A stretch of 64,000 bases of DNA from Halorientalis regularis (GTDB taxonomy: Archaea > Halobacteriota > Halobacteria > Halobacteriales > Haloarculaceae). A program made the position numbers and the translations under genes. Numbering within the stretch: the stretch's first letter is position 1; every line of letters begins with the position of its first letter. A model generated the notes under the pieces. It did no database searches. It saw only the letters and a list, made by a program, of their open reading frames with translations, and had not been told where the DNA came from. The DNA is taken from assembly GCF_023698535.1 (NCBI RefSeq), contig NZ_JALJCL010000005.1:124001-188000 (forward strand), written 5' to 3'. This document shows, one piece after another, positions 52,258 to 61,921 of this stretch.

Positions 52258-53394
52258 TCAGAACCCGGTGACGGAGATGGGAATCGGCGTGAACGTCAGG
52301 GCGGCCAGCACGAGTGTGGCGGCCGCGACCGCTCGACGACGGGAGTCGACCGGGCTCGGGTCGAGCGGTTCGGCCCCGCCGATTCGGGTGAAGAGCAACG
52401 CCAGAAACGCCCAGAACCCCCAGAGGACGGCGACCATCGTGGCACTCTCGACGACGTAGACGTACGCCGCCAGCCCGAGCAGGCCGACGGGCACCAGTAA
52501 CTGTGCGGTGTCGAGGTACTCGCCGATCAGCGCCCGGAGGACGTGCGCGCCGTCGAGTTGGCCCACCGGGAGCAGGTTCAGGAAGGTGACGAACGCGCCG
52601 ACCCAGCCGCCGATGACGACGGGGTTGGCGATCAGCGACGGATCGCTGTAGTAGAGCTGTTCGCCTAGCAACAGGGCGATGCCCTGGATCAGCGGCGGGT
52701 ACCCCAGCTGGTACTGTTGGGCGAAGGAGGTGCCGGCGGCGGCCCCCACGTCGACGGGGGGCAGGGAGACACCGACCGCGGTGACGACGACGGTCGCGGC
52801 GAGGCCGGCCAGCGGACCGGCGACGCCGATGTCGAACAGCGCCCGGCGACTGGGAATATGATCCCGCATCCGGATCACCGCCCCCAGCGTCCCGAGGACG
52901 TTCGGAATCGGGATGAAATAGGGCAGGGAGACCTCGACGCCGTGGTAGCGCGAGAGGACGTAGTGGCCGAACTCGTGGACCGCCAGCACCGCAAGGACGG
53001 AGAGTGCGAACGGCCAGGCCCCGAGCAGGGCGGCGGGACCGCCTTCGAGGGAGAACCCGTACCATCGAGCGCCCGCGAACAGGGTCGTCGCGACCGTGAG
53101 GCAAAACAGCCCGACGTTGGTCCAGGGGATGCCCTCGACGCCGGGGGATCGTTCGGTCGCCACCAGGACGTGTTCGCCGGTTTCACGGGCCAGTCGGACG
53201 CGGTAGCCCCGTTCGCGAAAGCGCGGGGCGAGTTGCTGGACGACGGTGTCCTGGGCGGCCATCGGTTCGCCGTAGTACCGGGCGTCCCCGTCGGCGATCT
53301 CGACGTCGTAGACGCGGAACGTCTCCGACAGCGATTCCGGGTCGGGAAGCTCCGACGGCAAGGCCGCTGGCGTCGACGACGAAGGGGTCGACAT
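52258..53394 (-). CDS. M50 (site-2) membrane metalloprotease, no CBS domains
   Basis: 378 residues. Zinc sites: VLAVHEFGHYVLSRYHG (HExxH, about residue 142) and NLLPVGQLDGAHVLRAL (third ligand Asp). A soluble N-terminal domain of about 90 residues (FRERGYRVRLARETGEHVLV) precedes seven to eight membrane helices. IPIPNVLGTLGAVIRM between zinc motifs resembles the reductase-like loop of plant EGY-type S2Ps. The ATG at 53394 lies 27 bases after TATTTAG (53418-53424). Substrate unknown. Confidence 0.88.
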   Translation of the reverse strand: MSTPSSSTPAALPSELPDPESLSETFRVYDVEIADGDARYYGEPMAAQDTVVQQLAPRFRERGYRVRLARETGEHVLVATERSPGVEGIPWTNVGLFCLTVATTLFAGARWYGFSLEGGPAALLGAWPFALSVLAVLAVHEFGHYVLSRYHGVEVSLPYFIPIPNVLGTLGAVIRMRDHIPSRRALFDIGVAGPLAGLAATVVVTAVGVSLPPVDVGAAAGTSFAQQYQLGYPPLIQGIALLLGEQLYYSDPSLIANPVVIGGWVGAFVTFLNLLPVGQLDGAHVLRALIGEYLDTAQLLVPVGLLGLAAYVYVVESATMVAVLWGFWAFLALLFTRIGGAEPLDPSPVDSRRRAVAAATLVLAALTFTPIPISVTGF

Positions 53395-53417
53395 CGACGG
53401 GTCTAGGGCCGCGAGCA

Positions 53418-53424
53418 CTAAATA
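53418..53424 (-). promoter_or_regulatory. TATA box for the second M50 gene
   Basis: TATTTAG on the minus strand centred 27 bases upstream of the ATG at 53394. Confidence 0.55.
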
Positions 53425-53519
53425 CCTGTTCGCCCGCGAGCGGTCGGTTCCGCCAGGGAGGCAGCGGCTGTGCGCGGTCGCCCCGTGCGTTCATGTCGAT
53501 CCAGCCCTAACCGTGGGCG

Positions 53520-54320
53520 ATGGTACACACACCACGACCCGACCCCGAACCGGTCCTGTCGGACCTCCGCGACCGCGGGTTCGAGGTGACGCGCCTGTCC
53601 GGTGACGGGCCCGCCGCCGTCGCCGTCGACGGTTCGGCACCCGACGCCGTCACGGATCGGCCGCTGGCCGTCGAGCCACTCGCCGGCCGGCGCGGCGTCG
53701 GCGGCCGGTCGGCGCTCGGCGGTGACACGCTCGCGCTGACGGTGGTCGCCCGCCTCGCGGCCGCGGCCCGGGACGGACAGGCGACGCTGTTCGTCGCGGC
53801 CCCCGAGACCGCCGCGGCGGTCCGTGCCCTCCTGGCCGATCCGTTCCTGTGCCGGGCCAGCACGGACGGGCACCGGACGTTCTACACGGTTCCCGACCGG
53901 ATCATGTTGTCCGACGACAGCTACGCGTGTGTCGAGGCCGACGAGACCGTAACCTGGCGGGAAGAACCCACGGGTTCCGGCCCCGACGCGGACGAGACCG
54001 GCGACCGGAGACTCGTCTGCGCGGCCGACGGCACGGTCCGGGTGGCGCTCGAATCGGTCGACTCGCTCCGCTGTCCCGGGCCCGATCCGGCCGCGTTTCC
54101 CTACCGGTACAGCCGCGGTGACGACAGGCAGATGCACCTCGCCGGTCACGGGCGCGAGATCGGGAGATTCAGCGGCGTCGCCGCGATGAAGGCCCGCGGC
54201 TATCGACCTGTGCCGCTGCCGCTCGTCCCGGAACACCACCTTCGCGAGAACGCGCGTCTGGCCCGGGCCTGGACGGTGGCGACGGTCACCGACGGCTCGG
54301 TCCGGTACGACACCGCCTGA
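53520..54320 (+). CDS. Conserved haloarchaeal protein of unknown function
   Basis: 266-residue soluble protein. The N-terminal 100 residues are Ala/Val-rich alpha/beta (LALTVVARLAAAARDGQATL, FVAAPETAAAVRALL), followed by an acidic linker around residue 150-165 and a C-terminal part with RYSRGDDRQMHLAGHGREIG and a helical end. Two cysteines sit apart (RLVCAADG, SLRCPG) without a metal-site spacing. No known motif recognised. Convergent with the MDR oxidoreductase, six bases between stops. Confidence 0.65.
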   Translation: MVHTPRPDPEPVLSDLRDRGFEVTRLSGDGPAAVAVDGSAPDAVTDRPLAVEPLAGRRGVGGRSALGGDTLALTVVARLAAAARDGQATLFVAAPETAAAVRALLADPFLCRASTDGHRTFYTVPDRIMLSDDSYACVEADETVTWREEPTGSGPDADETGDRRLVCAADGTVRVALESVDSLRCPGPDPAAFPYRYSRGDDRQMHLAGHGREIGRFSGVAAMKARGYRPVPLPLVPEHHLRENARLARAWTVATVTDGSVRYDTA

Positions 54321-54326
54321 GGTCCG

Positions 54327-55334
54327 TCACTCGATTTTGACGAGTTGTTTGCCGATGTTGACGCCGTCGAACAGTCCGAGGAAGGCCTCGGGCATGTTCT
54401 CGAAGCCTTCGGTGACGGTCTCGCGGTACTGCACGTCACCGGTCTGGACCCACTCGGCCAGCTGTTCGGTCGCTTCGCCGAACCGGCCGGCCCAGTCCCG
54501 GACGAGCAGGCCCTCGACGCGGGCGCGGGTCTCGATCAGCCCCGCCAGCTTCCGGGGCCCCATCGGTTGCTCGGTGGCGTTGTACAGCGAGATCTGGCCA
54601 CAGACGGCGACGCGGGCCCGGACGTTGAGGTGGGCGAAGGCGGCGTCGGTGATCTCGCCGCCCACGTTGTCGAAGTAGGCGTCGACGCCGTCGGGGCAGG
54701 CCTCCCCGACCGCGGCGTAGAGGTCGTCCGCTTCCTTGTAGTTGATCGCGGCGTCGAAGCCCAGTTCCTCGGTGAGCCAGTCGGTCTTCTCGTCGGCACC
54801 GGCGATGCCGACCACGCGAGCGCCCGCGAGCTTGCTGATCTGGCCGACGACCGATCCCACCGCGCCCGCCGCGCCCGAGACCAGCACGGTGTCGCCGGGT
54901 TCGGGTTCCGCGACTTCCAGCGTCCCGAAGTAGGCCGTCCGGCCGGGCATCCCCAACACGCCCAGCGCCGTCGAGACGGGCGCGAGGTCCGGATCGACGG
55001 GCTGGAGGTCGTCGCCGTCGGCGGCGGTGTACTCGGCCCAGCGGAGGTTGCCCGTGGCTACGTCGCCCTCCTCGAAATCCGGGTGGTTGGACGCGACCAC
55101 GTCGCCGACGACGCCGGCCTGCATCACGTCGCCCACGTCCCACGGTTCGGCGTAGGACTCGGCGTCGCGCATCCGGCCGCGCATGTACGGGTCGACCGAG
55201 AGATACCGGGACTCCACGAGGACTTCGCCGTGGTCCGGTTCGGGAATTTCCGATTCCCGGAGCTCGAAGTTGTCCATCGTCGGTTCACCTGTCGGACGAC
55301 TCCCCAGAATCCACTGCCGGTTGGTGCCAGCCAT
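54327..55334 (-). CDS. NADP-dependent MDR oxidoreductase (prostaglandin/leukotriene reductase-like)
   Basis: 335-residue medium-chain reductase without the catalytic zinc cysteines. N-terminal GroES-like half has LVESRYLSVDPYMRGRM, a hallmark of the 2-alkenal/15-oxoprostaglandin reductase group. The Rossmann half has VLVSGAAGAVGSVVGQI and DAYFDNVGGEITDAAF. Likely reduces alpha,beta-unsaturated carbonyls using NADPH. The start MAGTNRQWILGSRPTGEP matches the usual opening of this family. Confidence 0.88.
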   Translation of the reverse strand: MAGTNRQWILGSRPTGEPTMDNFELRESEIPEPDHGEVLVESRYLSVDPYMRGRMRDAESYAEPWDVGDVMQAGVVGDVVASNHPDFEEGDVATGNLRWAEYTAADGDDLQPVDPDLAPVSTALGVLGMPGRTAYFGTLEVAEPEPGDTVLVSGAAGAVGSVVGQISKLAGARVVGIAGADEKTDWLTEELGFDAAINYKEADDLYAAVGEACPDGVDAYFDNVGGEITDAAFAHLNVRARVAVCGQISLYNATEQPMGPRKLAGLIETRARVEGLLVRDWAGRFGEATEQLAEWVQTGDVQYRETVTEGFENMPEAFLGLFDGVNIGKQLVKIE

Positions 55335-55495
55335 GACTCACCGGGACGGGCGTCTCCCTGTTGAGTGTTCGGGTCCGCGGCTCGCCAGCTATCCCCAGCG
55401 TCCGTGAGATTCGGTATCACCCATGATAACCGCGTGCGAGCGTTTTAGAGGGTGCGACCGGGTAGAGAGATAGCATACACTGGTGTTTTCGAGCT

Positions 55496-57127
55496 ATGAC
55501 AGCCACACGTTCCACGAGCGGTTCGGAGCGGATCATGACCTGGTTCGGGTCGATCGCGGTCCGGATCGAACAGTACTTTCCGGCCGTCATCCGGCGGAAC
55601 CTCGGAGCGCGGTTGCTCGGCATGGCAGTCCTGTCGCTGGGGGTCAGTCCGTTCGTGTTCGGGCTGACCATCGGGGACCCGTTGCTCGCCGCGCTGGGAG
55701 TCTCTGTCGTGACGATCCTCACCGGCTTTCTCGCCTACGCGGAGATGTACCACTCGCTGGTCGTCCTCGACCGGAAGGTCGGGGAGGTCGACGACGGGAA
55801 CTACGACATCGACTTCGACGTGGACCGCCACGACGAGATCGGGCGCGTGTTCGACTCGCTCGAACGGACCGCGGAGTCCCTGGGTGAGACCATCGAGGAG
55901 TCGGAGGAGGCTCGCGAAGAGGCCGAAGACGCCAGCAAAAGGGCACGAGAGGCACAGGCAGACGCCGAGCAGGCTCACGAGGAGGCCGAAGCCCTCGCGG
56001 CCGACCTCGAATCCCGCGCCCGCGAGTTCGGCGCGGTCATGGCGGCGGCCGCCGACGGCGACCTGACGCGCCGGCTGAACACGGACCAGGACAACGAGGC
56101 GATGGCCGAGATCGCGACCGCGTTCAACGAGATGGTCGTGCAACTGGAAGAGACGATCGTCCGCATCCGGGAGTTCGCCGTCACGGTCGACGAGGAGAGC
56201 GGGACTATCGCGACCGAGACCGACCGCGTGACCGACACCAGCCAGTCGGTGAGCGAGACGGTCGAGCGGATCGCGGAAGACGCGGGGCGCCAGCGCGAGA
56301 ACGTCGGGCAGGCCGCCGACGAGTTGACGAACCTCTCGGCGACCATCGAGGAGGTCGCGTCCGCGACCGACGAGATCGCCGACCAGTCCGAGGCCGCCGC
56401 CACGCTCGGCGAGGCGGGGCGCGAGCGGGCGGACGAGGCGGTCGAGACGATCACCGCTGTCGGCGAGGCCGCCCGAACGGCCGTCGAGGAGATCGAACAG
56501 CTCCGGACCGAGATGGACGAGATCGAGTCTATCATCGACCTGATCGACGACATCGCAGAGCAGACGAACATATTGGCGCTGAACGCCTCCATCGAGGCCG
56601 CTCGCGCCGGCGAGGCCGGCGAGGGGTTCGCCGTCGTCGCCGACGAGGTGAAAGATCTCGCGGAGGAAACCGCCGACGCGACCGAGGAGATCGAGGGGCT
56701 CATCACGGACGTCCAGACCGCGACCGAGACGGCGGTCACGGACATCCGCAGGGCCGACGACCGCATCGACGAGGGCGTCGCGGCCGTCGAGGAGACCGCC
56801 GAGACGCTGGGCGAAATCGTCACGTACATCGAGGAGACAAACGACGGTGTCCAGTCCATCGCGACGACGACCGACGATCAGGCGGCCTCCGCCGAGGAGG
56901 TCGTCGCGATGGTCGACGACGTGGGGACCATCAGCGAGGAGACCGCAACACGGGCCGACGAGGCCGCCGACGCGACCAGCGAGCAGACGACCGCCATCAC
57001 CGGCGTGCGCGACGACGTGACCGGCCTCTCCGAGCGCGCCCGCGATCTTCGTGATCTGCTCGACGGCTTCACCGTCACCGACGGCACCCAGTCGGGCGGT
57101 CGCATCGAGGGCGTCCTCACGGACTGA
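55496..57127 (+). CDS. Chemotaxis-type transducer without ligand domain
   Basis: 543-residue methyl-accepting transducer. Two close membrane helices ([20 protein letters not shown] and [20 protein letters not shown], about 39-84) leave almost no extracellular domain. HAMP units follow ([19 protein letters not shown] and [20 protein letters not shown]), with a Glu/Ala coiled coil between. The signalling hairpin tip is [20 protein letters not shown], flanked by long heptad helices rich in Glu and Ala. It may sense membrane state or energy or pair with another receptor. No che genes are beside it. Confidence 0.9.
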   Translation: MTATRSTSGSERIMTWFGSIAVRIEQYFPAVIRRNLGARLLGMAVLSLGVSPFVFGLTIGDPLLAALGVSVVTILTGFLAYAEMYHSLVVLDRKVGEVDDGNYDIDFDVDRHDEIGRVFDSLERTAESLGETIEESEEAREEAEDASKRAREAQADAEQAHEEAEALAADLESRAREFGAVMAAAADGDLTRRLNTDQDNEAMAEIATAFNEMVVQLEETIVRIREFAVTVDEESGTIATETDRVTDTSQSVSETVERIAEDAGRQRENVGQAADELTNLSATIEEVASATDEIADQSEAAATLGEAGRERADEAVETITAVGEAARTAVEEIEQLRTEMDEIESIIDLIDDIAEQTNILALNASIEAARAGEAGEGFAVVADEVKDLAEETADATEEIEGLITDVQTATETAVTDIRRADDRIDEGVAAVEETAETLGEIVTYIEETNDGVQSIATTTDDQAASAEEVVAMVDDVGTISEETATRADEAADATSEQTTAITGVRDDVTGLSERARDLRDLLDGFTVTDGTQSGGRIEGVLTD

Positions 57128-57184
57128 TCGAGGAGTTCCGGACTCGGCGACAGGCCCAAGCGGCTCCCGCCGCTACACGGTTGC

Positions 57185-57796
57185 ATGACTGACGACACGC
57201 CCGACGTAACCGCGGACCTCCCGGACAGCCCGATCCACACCACCGGCACCGACCACATCACCTTGGTCGGCAGCAACGAGGAGGACACCATCGCGTTCTA
57301 CCGCGACCTGCTGGGCATGCCCTTGGTCCTCCGCCAGCCCAACCTCGACGACCCCTCCTCGACCCACCTGTTTTTCGACACCGGCGACGGGCGGATCATC
57401 ACCTTCTTCGTCGGCGACCGGCCGTCGAACCAGCAACCCCCACGGGCCGGCGTCGGCGGCGTCCACCACCTCGCGCTGTCGATCGACCCCGAGCGGTTCG
57501 TCGAGATCCGCGAGGCCCTCGACGACGCCGACCGGCACTACAACGAGTTCGATCGGGGCATCTTCCACTCGCTGTACACCCGCGATCACAACGGCTTCCT
57601 GCTGGAACTGTCGACGGACAAGTTCTCCATCCCCGACGAGCGGAAGGGCGAGGTGCTGGCGACCGCCCAGCGCATCCGGGAGGAGGCCGGCGCGGACTTC
57701 GCCCGCGAGGAAGACGTGGAGGCGGCGCTGAACGAACTCGGCATCGAGTACGAGAAGGTCGAACTCCCCGACGCGTCGAGCGGGTCGGAGCTCTAG
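57185..57796 (+). CDS. VOC (glyoxalase/dioxygenase fold) protein
   Basis: 203 residues. Two beta-alpha-beta-beta-beta units: first with TDHITLVGSNEEDTIAFYRD and HLFFDTGDGRIITFF, second with GVHHLALSIDPERFVEIRE and RDHNGFLLELSTDKFS. His in TDHITL and HHLAL and Glu in LLELS would be metal ligands. The C-terminal 50 residues are helical and charged. The substrate (methylglyoxal adduct, catechol or other) cannot be assigned. Overlaps the convergent flavin reductase gene by four bases. Confidence 0.83.
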   Translation: MTDDTPDVTADLPDSPIHTTGTDHITLVGSNEEDTIAFYRDLLGMPLVLRQPNLDDPSSTHLFFDTGDGRIITFFVGDRPSNQQPPRAGVGGVHHLALSIDPERFVEIREALDDADRHYNEFDRGIFHSLYTRDHNGFLLELSTDKFSIPDERKGEVLATAQRIREEAGADFAREEDVEAALNELGIEYEKVELPDASSGSEL

Positions 57797-58899
57797 AACG
57801 CCCGGTAGTACTGCGGCGGTACGTCAACTTCGTCCTCCCGTCCCAGTTTCTGCGCAGCGTGCAGCGTGAAGTACGGGTCCCGAAGATGCTCGCGGCCGAC
57901 GATAGCGAGGTCGGCCCTGCTATTTCGCACGAGGGAATCGGCCTGTTCGGGCGTCGTGATGCCGCCGACGGCACCGATCTTCAGATCCTCGGAGGCCGCA
58001 TCACAGCCCTCTCTCACCCGGCGGCCGTAGCGGATCTGGTAGCCCGGGCCGCCCGAGGGGATCTGCTGGTCGGGGTGGATGCCGCCGGCGGACACGTCGA
58101 TCAGGTCGACGCCGGCCTCGCTGGCGCGGTCGGCGAAGCGGATCGAGTCCGCGACCGTCCAGGACTCACGGTCGGGGAGCCAGTCTGTCGCGGAGATGCG
58201 GACGAAGACGGGCTTGTCGTCGGGCCAGACCTCGCGGACGGTCTCGATCACTTCCAGCGGGAACCGGACGCGGCCGTCGAAGTCGCCGCCGTACTCGTCG
58301 TCACGGGTGTTCGTGACCGGCGAGAGGAACTCGTGGAGGAGATAGCCGTGGGCGGCGTGGACCTCGGCGATCTCGAACCCCGCGTCCAGCGCGCGGCGGG
58401 CGGCGTCGGCGAAGGCCTCACGCACGTCGGCGAGGTCGGCCTCGGTCATCGCCCGTGTCGGCGGCGCGTCGTCCTCGTAGGGGTAGGGCTGGTCGGTCGG
58501 TGCGACCGTTTCCCAGCCGCCGTCGTCGGGCTGGAGCGGGTCGTGCCCATCCCAGGGGCGGGACGTTGCGGCCTTCCGGCCGGCGTGGGCCAGCTGGATC
58601 GCCGGAACGGAGCCCTGCTCGCGGACGAAATCGGTGATCTCGGTGAGCGCGTCGGCGTGTTCGTCGCTCCAGATGCCCAGGTCTTCGGGGGAGATCCGGC
58701 CACGCGGCTCGACGGCGGTGGCCTCGGTCATCACGACGCCCGCGCCGCCGACAGCGCGACTGGTCAGATGCTGGAAGTGCCAGTCCGTCGCGAGTCCGTC
58801 GCGGTCGTCACAGGAGTACTGGCACATCGGCGAGACCATCACGCGATTCGGCAGCGTTGTTTCCGACAGCGTCAGCGGCGTAAAGAGATCGTCCGTCAT
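57793..58899 (-). CDS. Old yellow enzyme, YqjM-type NADH:flavin oxidoreductase
   Basis: 368-residue FMN-dependent ene reductase, TIM barrel. Opening FTPLTLSETTLPNRVMVSPM with Cys in PMCQYS (the redox-tuning Cys of the YqjM class), IQLAHAGRKA, AEVHAAHGYLLHEFLSPVTN (catalytic His pair and substrate loop) and DVSAGGIHPDQQIP near the end. Reduces activated C=C bonds, often for detoxification. The start ATG is 58899 (MTDDLFTPL); an in-frame upstream extension of about 200 residues would cover the divergent methyltransferase and is rejected. Confidence 0.9.
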   Translation of the reverse strand: MTDDLFTPLTLSETTLPNRVMVSPMCQYSCDDRDGLATDWHFQHLTSRAVGGAGVVMTEATAVEPRGRISPEDLGIWSDEHADALTEITDFVREQGSVPAIQLAHAGRKAATSRPWDGHDPLQPDDGGWETVAPTDQPYPYEDDAPPTRAMTEADLADVREAFADAARRALDAGFEIAEVHAAHGYLLHEFLSPVTNTRDDEYGGDFDGRVRFPLEVIETVREVWPDDKPVFVRISATDWLPDRESWTVADSIRFADRASEAGVDLIDVSAGGIHPDQQIPSGGPGYQIRYGRRVREGCDAASEDLKIGAVGGITTPEQADSLVRNSRADLAIVGREHLRDPYFTLHAAQKLGREDEVDVPPQYYRAF

Positions 58900-59010
58900 C
58901 ACGGACCGAACACAGTGCCGGCTCAAGTCCCCCGCGCTCGCGGCGAGACGGGCCGGTTCCGGAACCGTCGACCCCGGTCCTTCACGGTCCCGGCGGCCCT
59001 CGCTTCGAGC

Positions 59011-59616
59011 ATGCCAAGCTGGGACGAGCGGTTCCGCGCGGGCGAGTACCCACAGGACCCCGACCCCGATCCGTTGCTCGAACGCGCCGTCGACGCCTTC
59101 CCCGAGGGCCGAGCGCTGGACGTGGCGACCGGCACCGGCCGCAACGCCGTCTTCCTGGCGAGCGAGGGCTACCGGGTCGACGCGCTCGACCAGTCCCGGG
59201 CGGGGCTGGAGATCACCCGCGAGAACGCCCGCGAGCGCGGCGTCGCCGACCGCCTCGAACTCGTCCAGACGGACGTGCCGAGCCACGCCTTCCCCGAATC
59301 GCGGTACGCGGTGATCACGATCAGTTTCTACCGGGCGCTCGACCGCCTCGCCGACATCACGGCCGCGCTGGAACCCGGCGGCTACCTGTTCGTCCAGCAC
59401 CACCTCCGGACCACGGACGCGGTGGAGCGAGGGCCCAGCACGGATCGGTACCGCTTCGCCGCCAACGAACTCCTGCGGGCCTGTCTGGATCTCACGGTAG
59501 TCCACTACGACGAGCGCACCGAGCGCCGCGACGGCCGCCGCGGGGCTACGGTCCGCGTGCTAGCCCGCAACTCCACCGGCCAGCGCCAGTCCTACCCGGA
59601 AATCCCGTCGCCCTGA
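59011..59616 (+). CDS. TehB-like SAM methyltransferase
   Basis: 201-residue methyltransferase. Opening PSWDERFRAGEYPQDPDPDP followed by motif I LDVATGTGRNAVFLASEG, VDALDQSRAGLEI (motif II) and ALEPGGYLFVQHHLR (motif III). The opening WDERF..GEY is typical of the TehB/tellurite-resistance and SAM-dependent thiol methyltransferase-like group. Substrate not known. Divergent from the old yellow enzyme gene. Confidence 0.82.
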   Translation: MPSWDERFRAGEYPQDPDPDPLLERAVDAFPEGRALDVATGTGRNAVFLASEGYRVDALDQSRAGLEITRENARERGVADRLELVQTDVPSHAFPESRYAVITISFYRALDRLADITAALEPGGYLFVQHHLRTTDAVERGPSTDRYRFAANELLRACLDLTVVHYDERTERRDGRRGATVRVLARNSTGQRQSYPEIPSP

Positions 59617-59682
59617 AAAAGGGGTTATTTACACACATCTTCGTTCCCGAGTGTATTCTTAACACCGTAATCTGTTCCCGGA

Positions 59683-59692
59683 ATATATTTTA
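59683..59692 (+). promoter_or_regulatory. TATA box
   Basis: ATATATTTTA centred about 29 bases before the ATG at 59716; one of the best TATA boxes in the window. Confidence 0.65.
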
Positions 59693-59715
59693 CAGGACAG
59701 CCATTATGATGGCGT

Positions 59716-60852
59716 ATGTCGTTCCAGCTATCGGACGAACACCGCGCGATCAGGAAGGCCGTTCGGGACTTCGGCGAGGAGGAGATAAAGCCCGTCGCCA
59801 AGGAACACGACCAGAACAAGGAGTATCCGGAGGAGATTCGCCGGAAGGCCGCGGAGGCCGACTTCGTCGCACCGAACATCCCCATGGAGTACGGCGGCGC
59901 GGGGATGGACCTCCTGTCTTCGATCATCGTCACGGAAGAACTGTGGCGGGCCGATCCGGGCATCGGGAGCGCGGTCGGCTCCGCCGGCTTCGGGACGGAC
60001 ATGATCGTCGAGTACGGCGACGAGTGGATGAAAGAGGAGTACCTGCCGTCCATCGCCAACGGTGACTCCGCGTCCTGTTCGATGATCTCCGAGCCCGCCC
60101 ACGGTTCGAACGTGGCGGGCATCGAGACCCACGCCGAGAAAGACGGCGACGAGTGGATCATCAACGGCAACAAGATGTGGATCACGAACGGTACCGTCGC
60201 CGACGTGGGCGTCTGCATGACCAAGACCACACCCGGCGAGGGCCACGGCGGCATCACCGCCTTCCTCGTCCCGATGGACACCGAGGGTGTCCAGACCGAG
60301 AAGATCGACAACAAGCTCGGCATCCGCGCCTCGGACCTGGCGGAGGTCATGCTGGACGACGTGCGCGTGCCGGAGGACAACGTGATCGGCGAGGTCGACA
60401 AGGGCTTCTACCAGCTGATGGACTTCTTCGCCTCCGGTCGGACCAGCGTCGCCGCCCAGGCCGTCGGGGCCGCCGAGGGCGCACTCGACGCCGCCATCGA
60501 GTACGCCAGCGAGCGCGAGCAGTTCGGTCAGACCATCGACGAGTTCCAGGCCATCCAGCACAAGCTCGCCGAGATGGCGACCAACGTCGAGGCCGCCCGC
60601 TCGCTGACCTACCGCGCGGCGAGTACGGTCGAGGCCGGTCGCGACCAGACCGCCGCGAAGTTCGCCAGCATGGCGAAGCTCTTCGCCTCCGAACACGCCG
60701 TCGACGTGGCCGACGAGGCCATCCAGGTCCACGGCGGCGCGGGCTACGTCACCGACCACCCCGTCGAGCGCTACTACCGCGACGCCCGGATCACCAAGAT
60801 CTACGAGGGCACCAGCGAGATCCAGAAGAACATCATCGCCGACCGGCTCTGA
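59716..60852 (+). CDS. Acyl-CoA dehydrogenase, short-chain type
   Basis: 378-residue FAD enzyme. Blocks: FVAPNIPMEYGGAGMDLLSS, SCSMISEPAHGSNVAGIETH (FAD-binding M-(S/T)-E-P), INGNKMWITNGTVADVGVCM, QAIQHKLAEMATNVEAARSL and QVHGGAGYVTDHPVERYYRD. The catalytic Glu is in KIYEGTSEIQKNIIADRL, canonical for short/medium-chain dehydrogenases. Complete length. Promoter is a strong TATA box; the mRNA is probably leaderless. Confidence 0.92.
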   Translation: MSFQLSDEHRAIRKAVRDFGEEEIKPVAKEHDQNKEYPEEIRRKAAEADFVAPNIPMEYGGAGMDLLSSIIVTEELWRADPGIGSAVGSAGFGTDMIVEYGDEWMKEEYLPSIANGDSASCSMISEPAHGSNVAGIETHAEKDGDEWIINGNKMWITNGTVADVGVCMTKTTPGEGHGGITAFLVPMDTEGVQTEKIDNKLGIRASDLAEVMLDDVRVPEDNVIGEVDKGFYQLMDFFASGRTSVAAQAVGAAEGALDAAIEYASEREQFGQTIDEFQAIQHKLAEMATNVEAARSLTYRAASTVEAGRDQTAAKFASMAKLFASEHAVDVADEAIQVHGGAGYVTDHPVERYYRDARITKIYEGTSEIQKNIIADRL

Positions 60853-60922
60853 TCCGCCGGCAACTGGTCCATACCCCTTCTTTCGACACCGCCCCAAAGC
60901 CACGCGTCCGGCGACCGCCGAG

Positions 60923-61657
60923 TCAGCCGTCGACCACCTCGACGCTGATCTCCTCGGCTCTCGCCCGCGGGAGTCGCCAGTCGATAGCCAGCCCCACCTC
61001 GCGGTGTGACGGCGTCGCCACGGCTTCGAGTGTCCGGTCGGCGGCCGCGCCGGTGTAGGGAGCCGCGGCCATCAGTCGCGCCACGTCGGCCCGGGAGACA
61101 GAGCCCCACAGACCTGTGTCCGCCGGCGCGACGGTCACGTCGTCGGTCCGCCGGCCGTTCGTCAACACGCCCGGCCGGAGGATGGTGTGGCGGACTGGGG
61201 CCGCCCGGATCGCGGCCTCGGCGCGGGCCTTGGCGTCCTGGATCGGCCCGATGGCCGCGTCGAAGAGACGGGCCAGCACGCTCCCGCCCTCGCCACCGAC
61301 CCCCAGGGCCGACTCCATGACGAACGCCTCGGCTCCGGCGTCGACGGCCGCCTCCAGCAGGGCGATAGTGCCCACCCCGTCGACGAATTGCTCGGCCGTC
61401 AGCACGGCGCTCGGCGTCGATCCGACCGCCGAGAGGACGACGTCTACCCCCTCGACGGCCGCGTCCAGTCCGGTCTCGGCGAGCAGGTCGCCGACGACCA
61501 CCTCGTCGGCCCCCCAGGCCCGCAGGCGGTCGGCGTTCGATTCGTCGCGGGTCAGCGCCCGGACCGTCGGGTCACGGCCGTCGAGGAGTCGGAGGATCTC
61601 GCGCCCAGTTTCGCCGCTGGCCCCTGCCACCAGGACGGTCGCACGGTTCTCGTTCAT
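60923..61657 (-). CDS. NAD(P)-binding, NmrA/SDR-a5-like protein
   Basis: 244-residue Rossmann-fold protein of the atypical SDR kind. Cofactor loop VLVAGASGETGREILRLLDG, then VRALTRDESN (Arg for NADP), VVVGDLLAETGLDAAVEGVD, LSAVGSTPSAV and a C-terminal PVRHTILRPGVLTNG. The classic Tyr-x-x-x-Lys is not seen, so it may act as a sensor or isomerase/reductase. Function unknown. A small frameshifted gene lies immediately upstream. Confidence 0.83.
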   Translation of the reverse strand: MNENRATVLVAGASGETGREILRLLDGRDPTVRALTRDESNADRLRAWGADEVVVGDLLAETGLDAAVEGVDVVLSAVGSTPSAVLTAEQFVDGVGTIALLEAAVDAGAEAFVMESALGVGGEGGSVLARLFDAAIGPIQDAKARAEAAIRAAPVRHTILRPGVLTNGRRTDDVTVAPADTGLWGSVSRADVARLMAAAPYTGAAADRTLEAVATPSHREVGLAIDWRLPRARAEEISVEVVDG

Positions 61658-61686
61658 ATCCGCCGTAGGGGCCCGAGCTTCAAGAT

Positions 61687-61871
61687 TCACTCGGCGGCCT
61701 GCGCCCGTTCCTCGGCGGCAACGGCGAGATCCCCGGCGAGGAGCGCGAGGGCGCGGACAAGAGCGACGACCCTCGCTCCTCGTCACGACTGGCGACGAGC
61801 GCGAGTGCGGTGACCGCCCCGGTGAGGGCGCCGTCGAGGGAGGCCCGGCGCCGTGCTCGACGCAGTGACAT
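61687..61871 (-). pseudogene. Small gene with a probable frameshift
   Basis: The frame from ATG at 61871 reads MSLRRARRRASLDGALTGA then TALALVASRDEER before turning into unprotein-like sequence (Ser/Pro/Arg-rich). In a neighbouring frame the second half reads VVALVRALALLAGDLAVAAE and ERAQAAE, ending at TGA 61687-61689, with good haloarchaeal codon bias. Joining the two gives a roughly 60-residue helical, two-segment protein. A one-base indel near 61770 (or sequencing error) explains this; two short genes is the alternative. Confidence 0.4.
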
Positions 61872-61921
61872 ACCGCCGACTACGGTGTCGAGTCGCAGAA
61901 AAGTACCGGTAGTTGAACGCG

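Noticed and set aside
57793-59505. 570-codon version of the old yellow enzyme
   Set aside because: The extension is antisense to the methyltransferase at 59011-59616; the flavoenzyme fold begins at MTDDLFTPL (58899).
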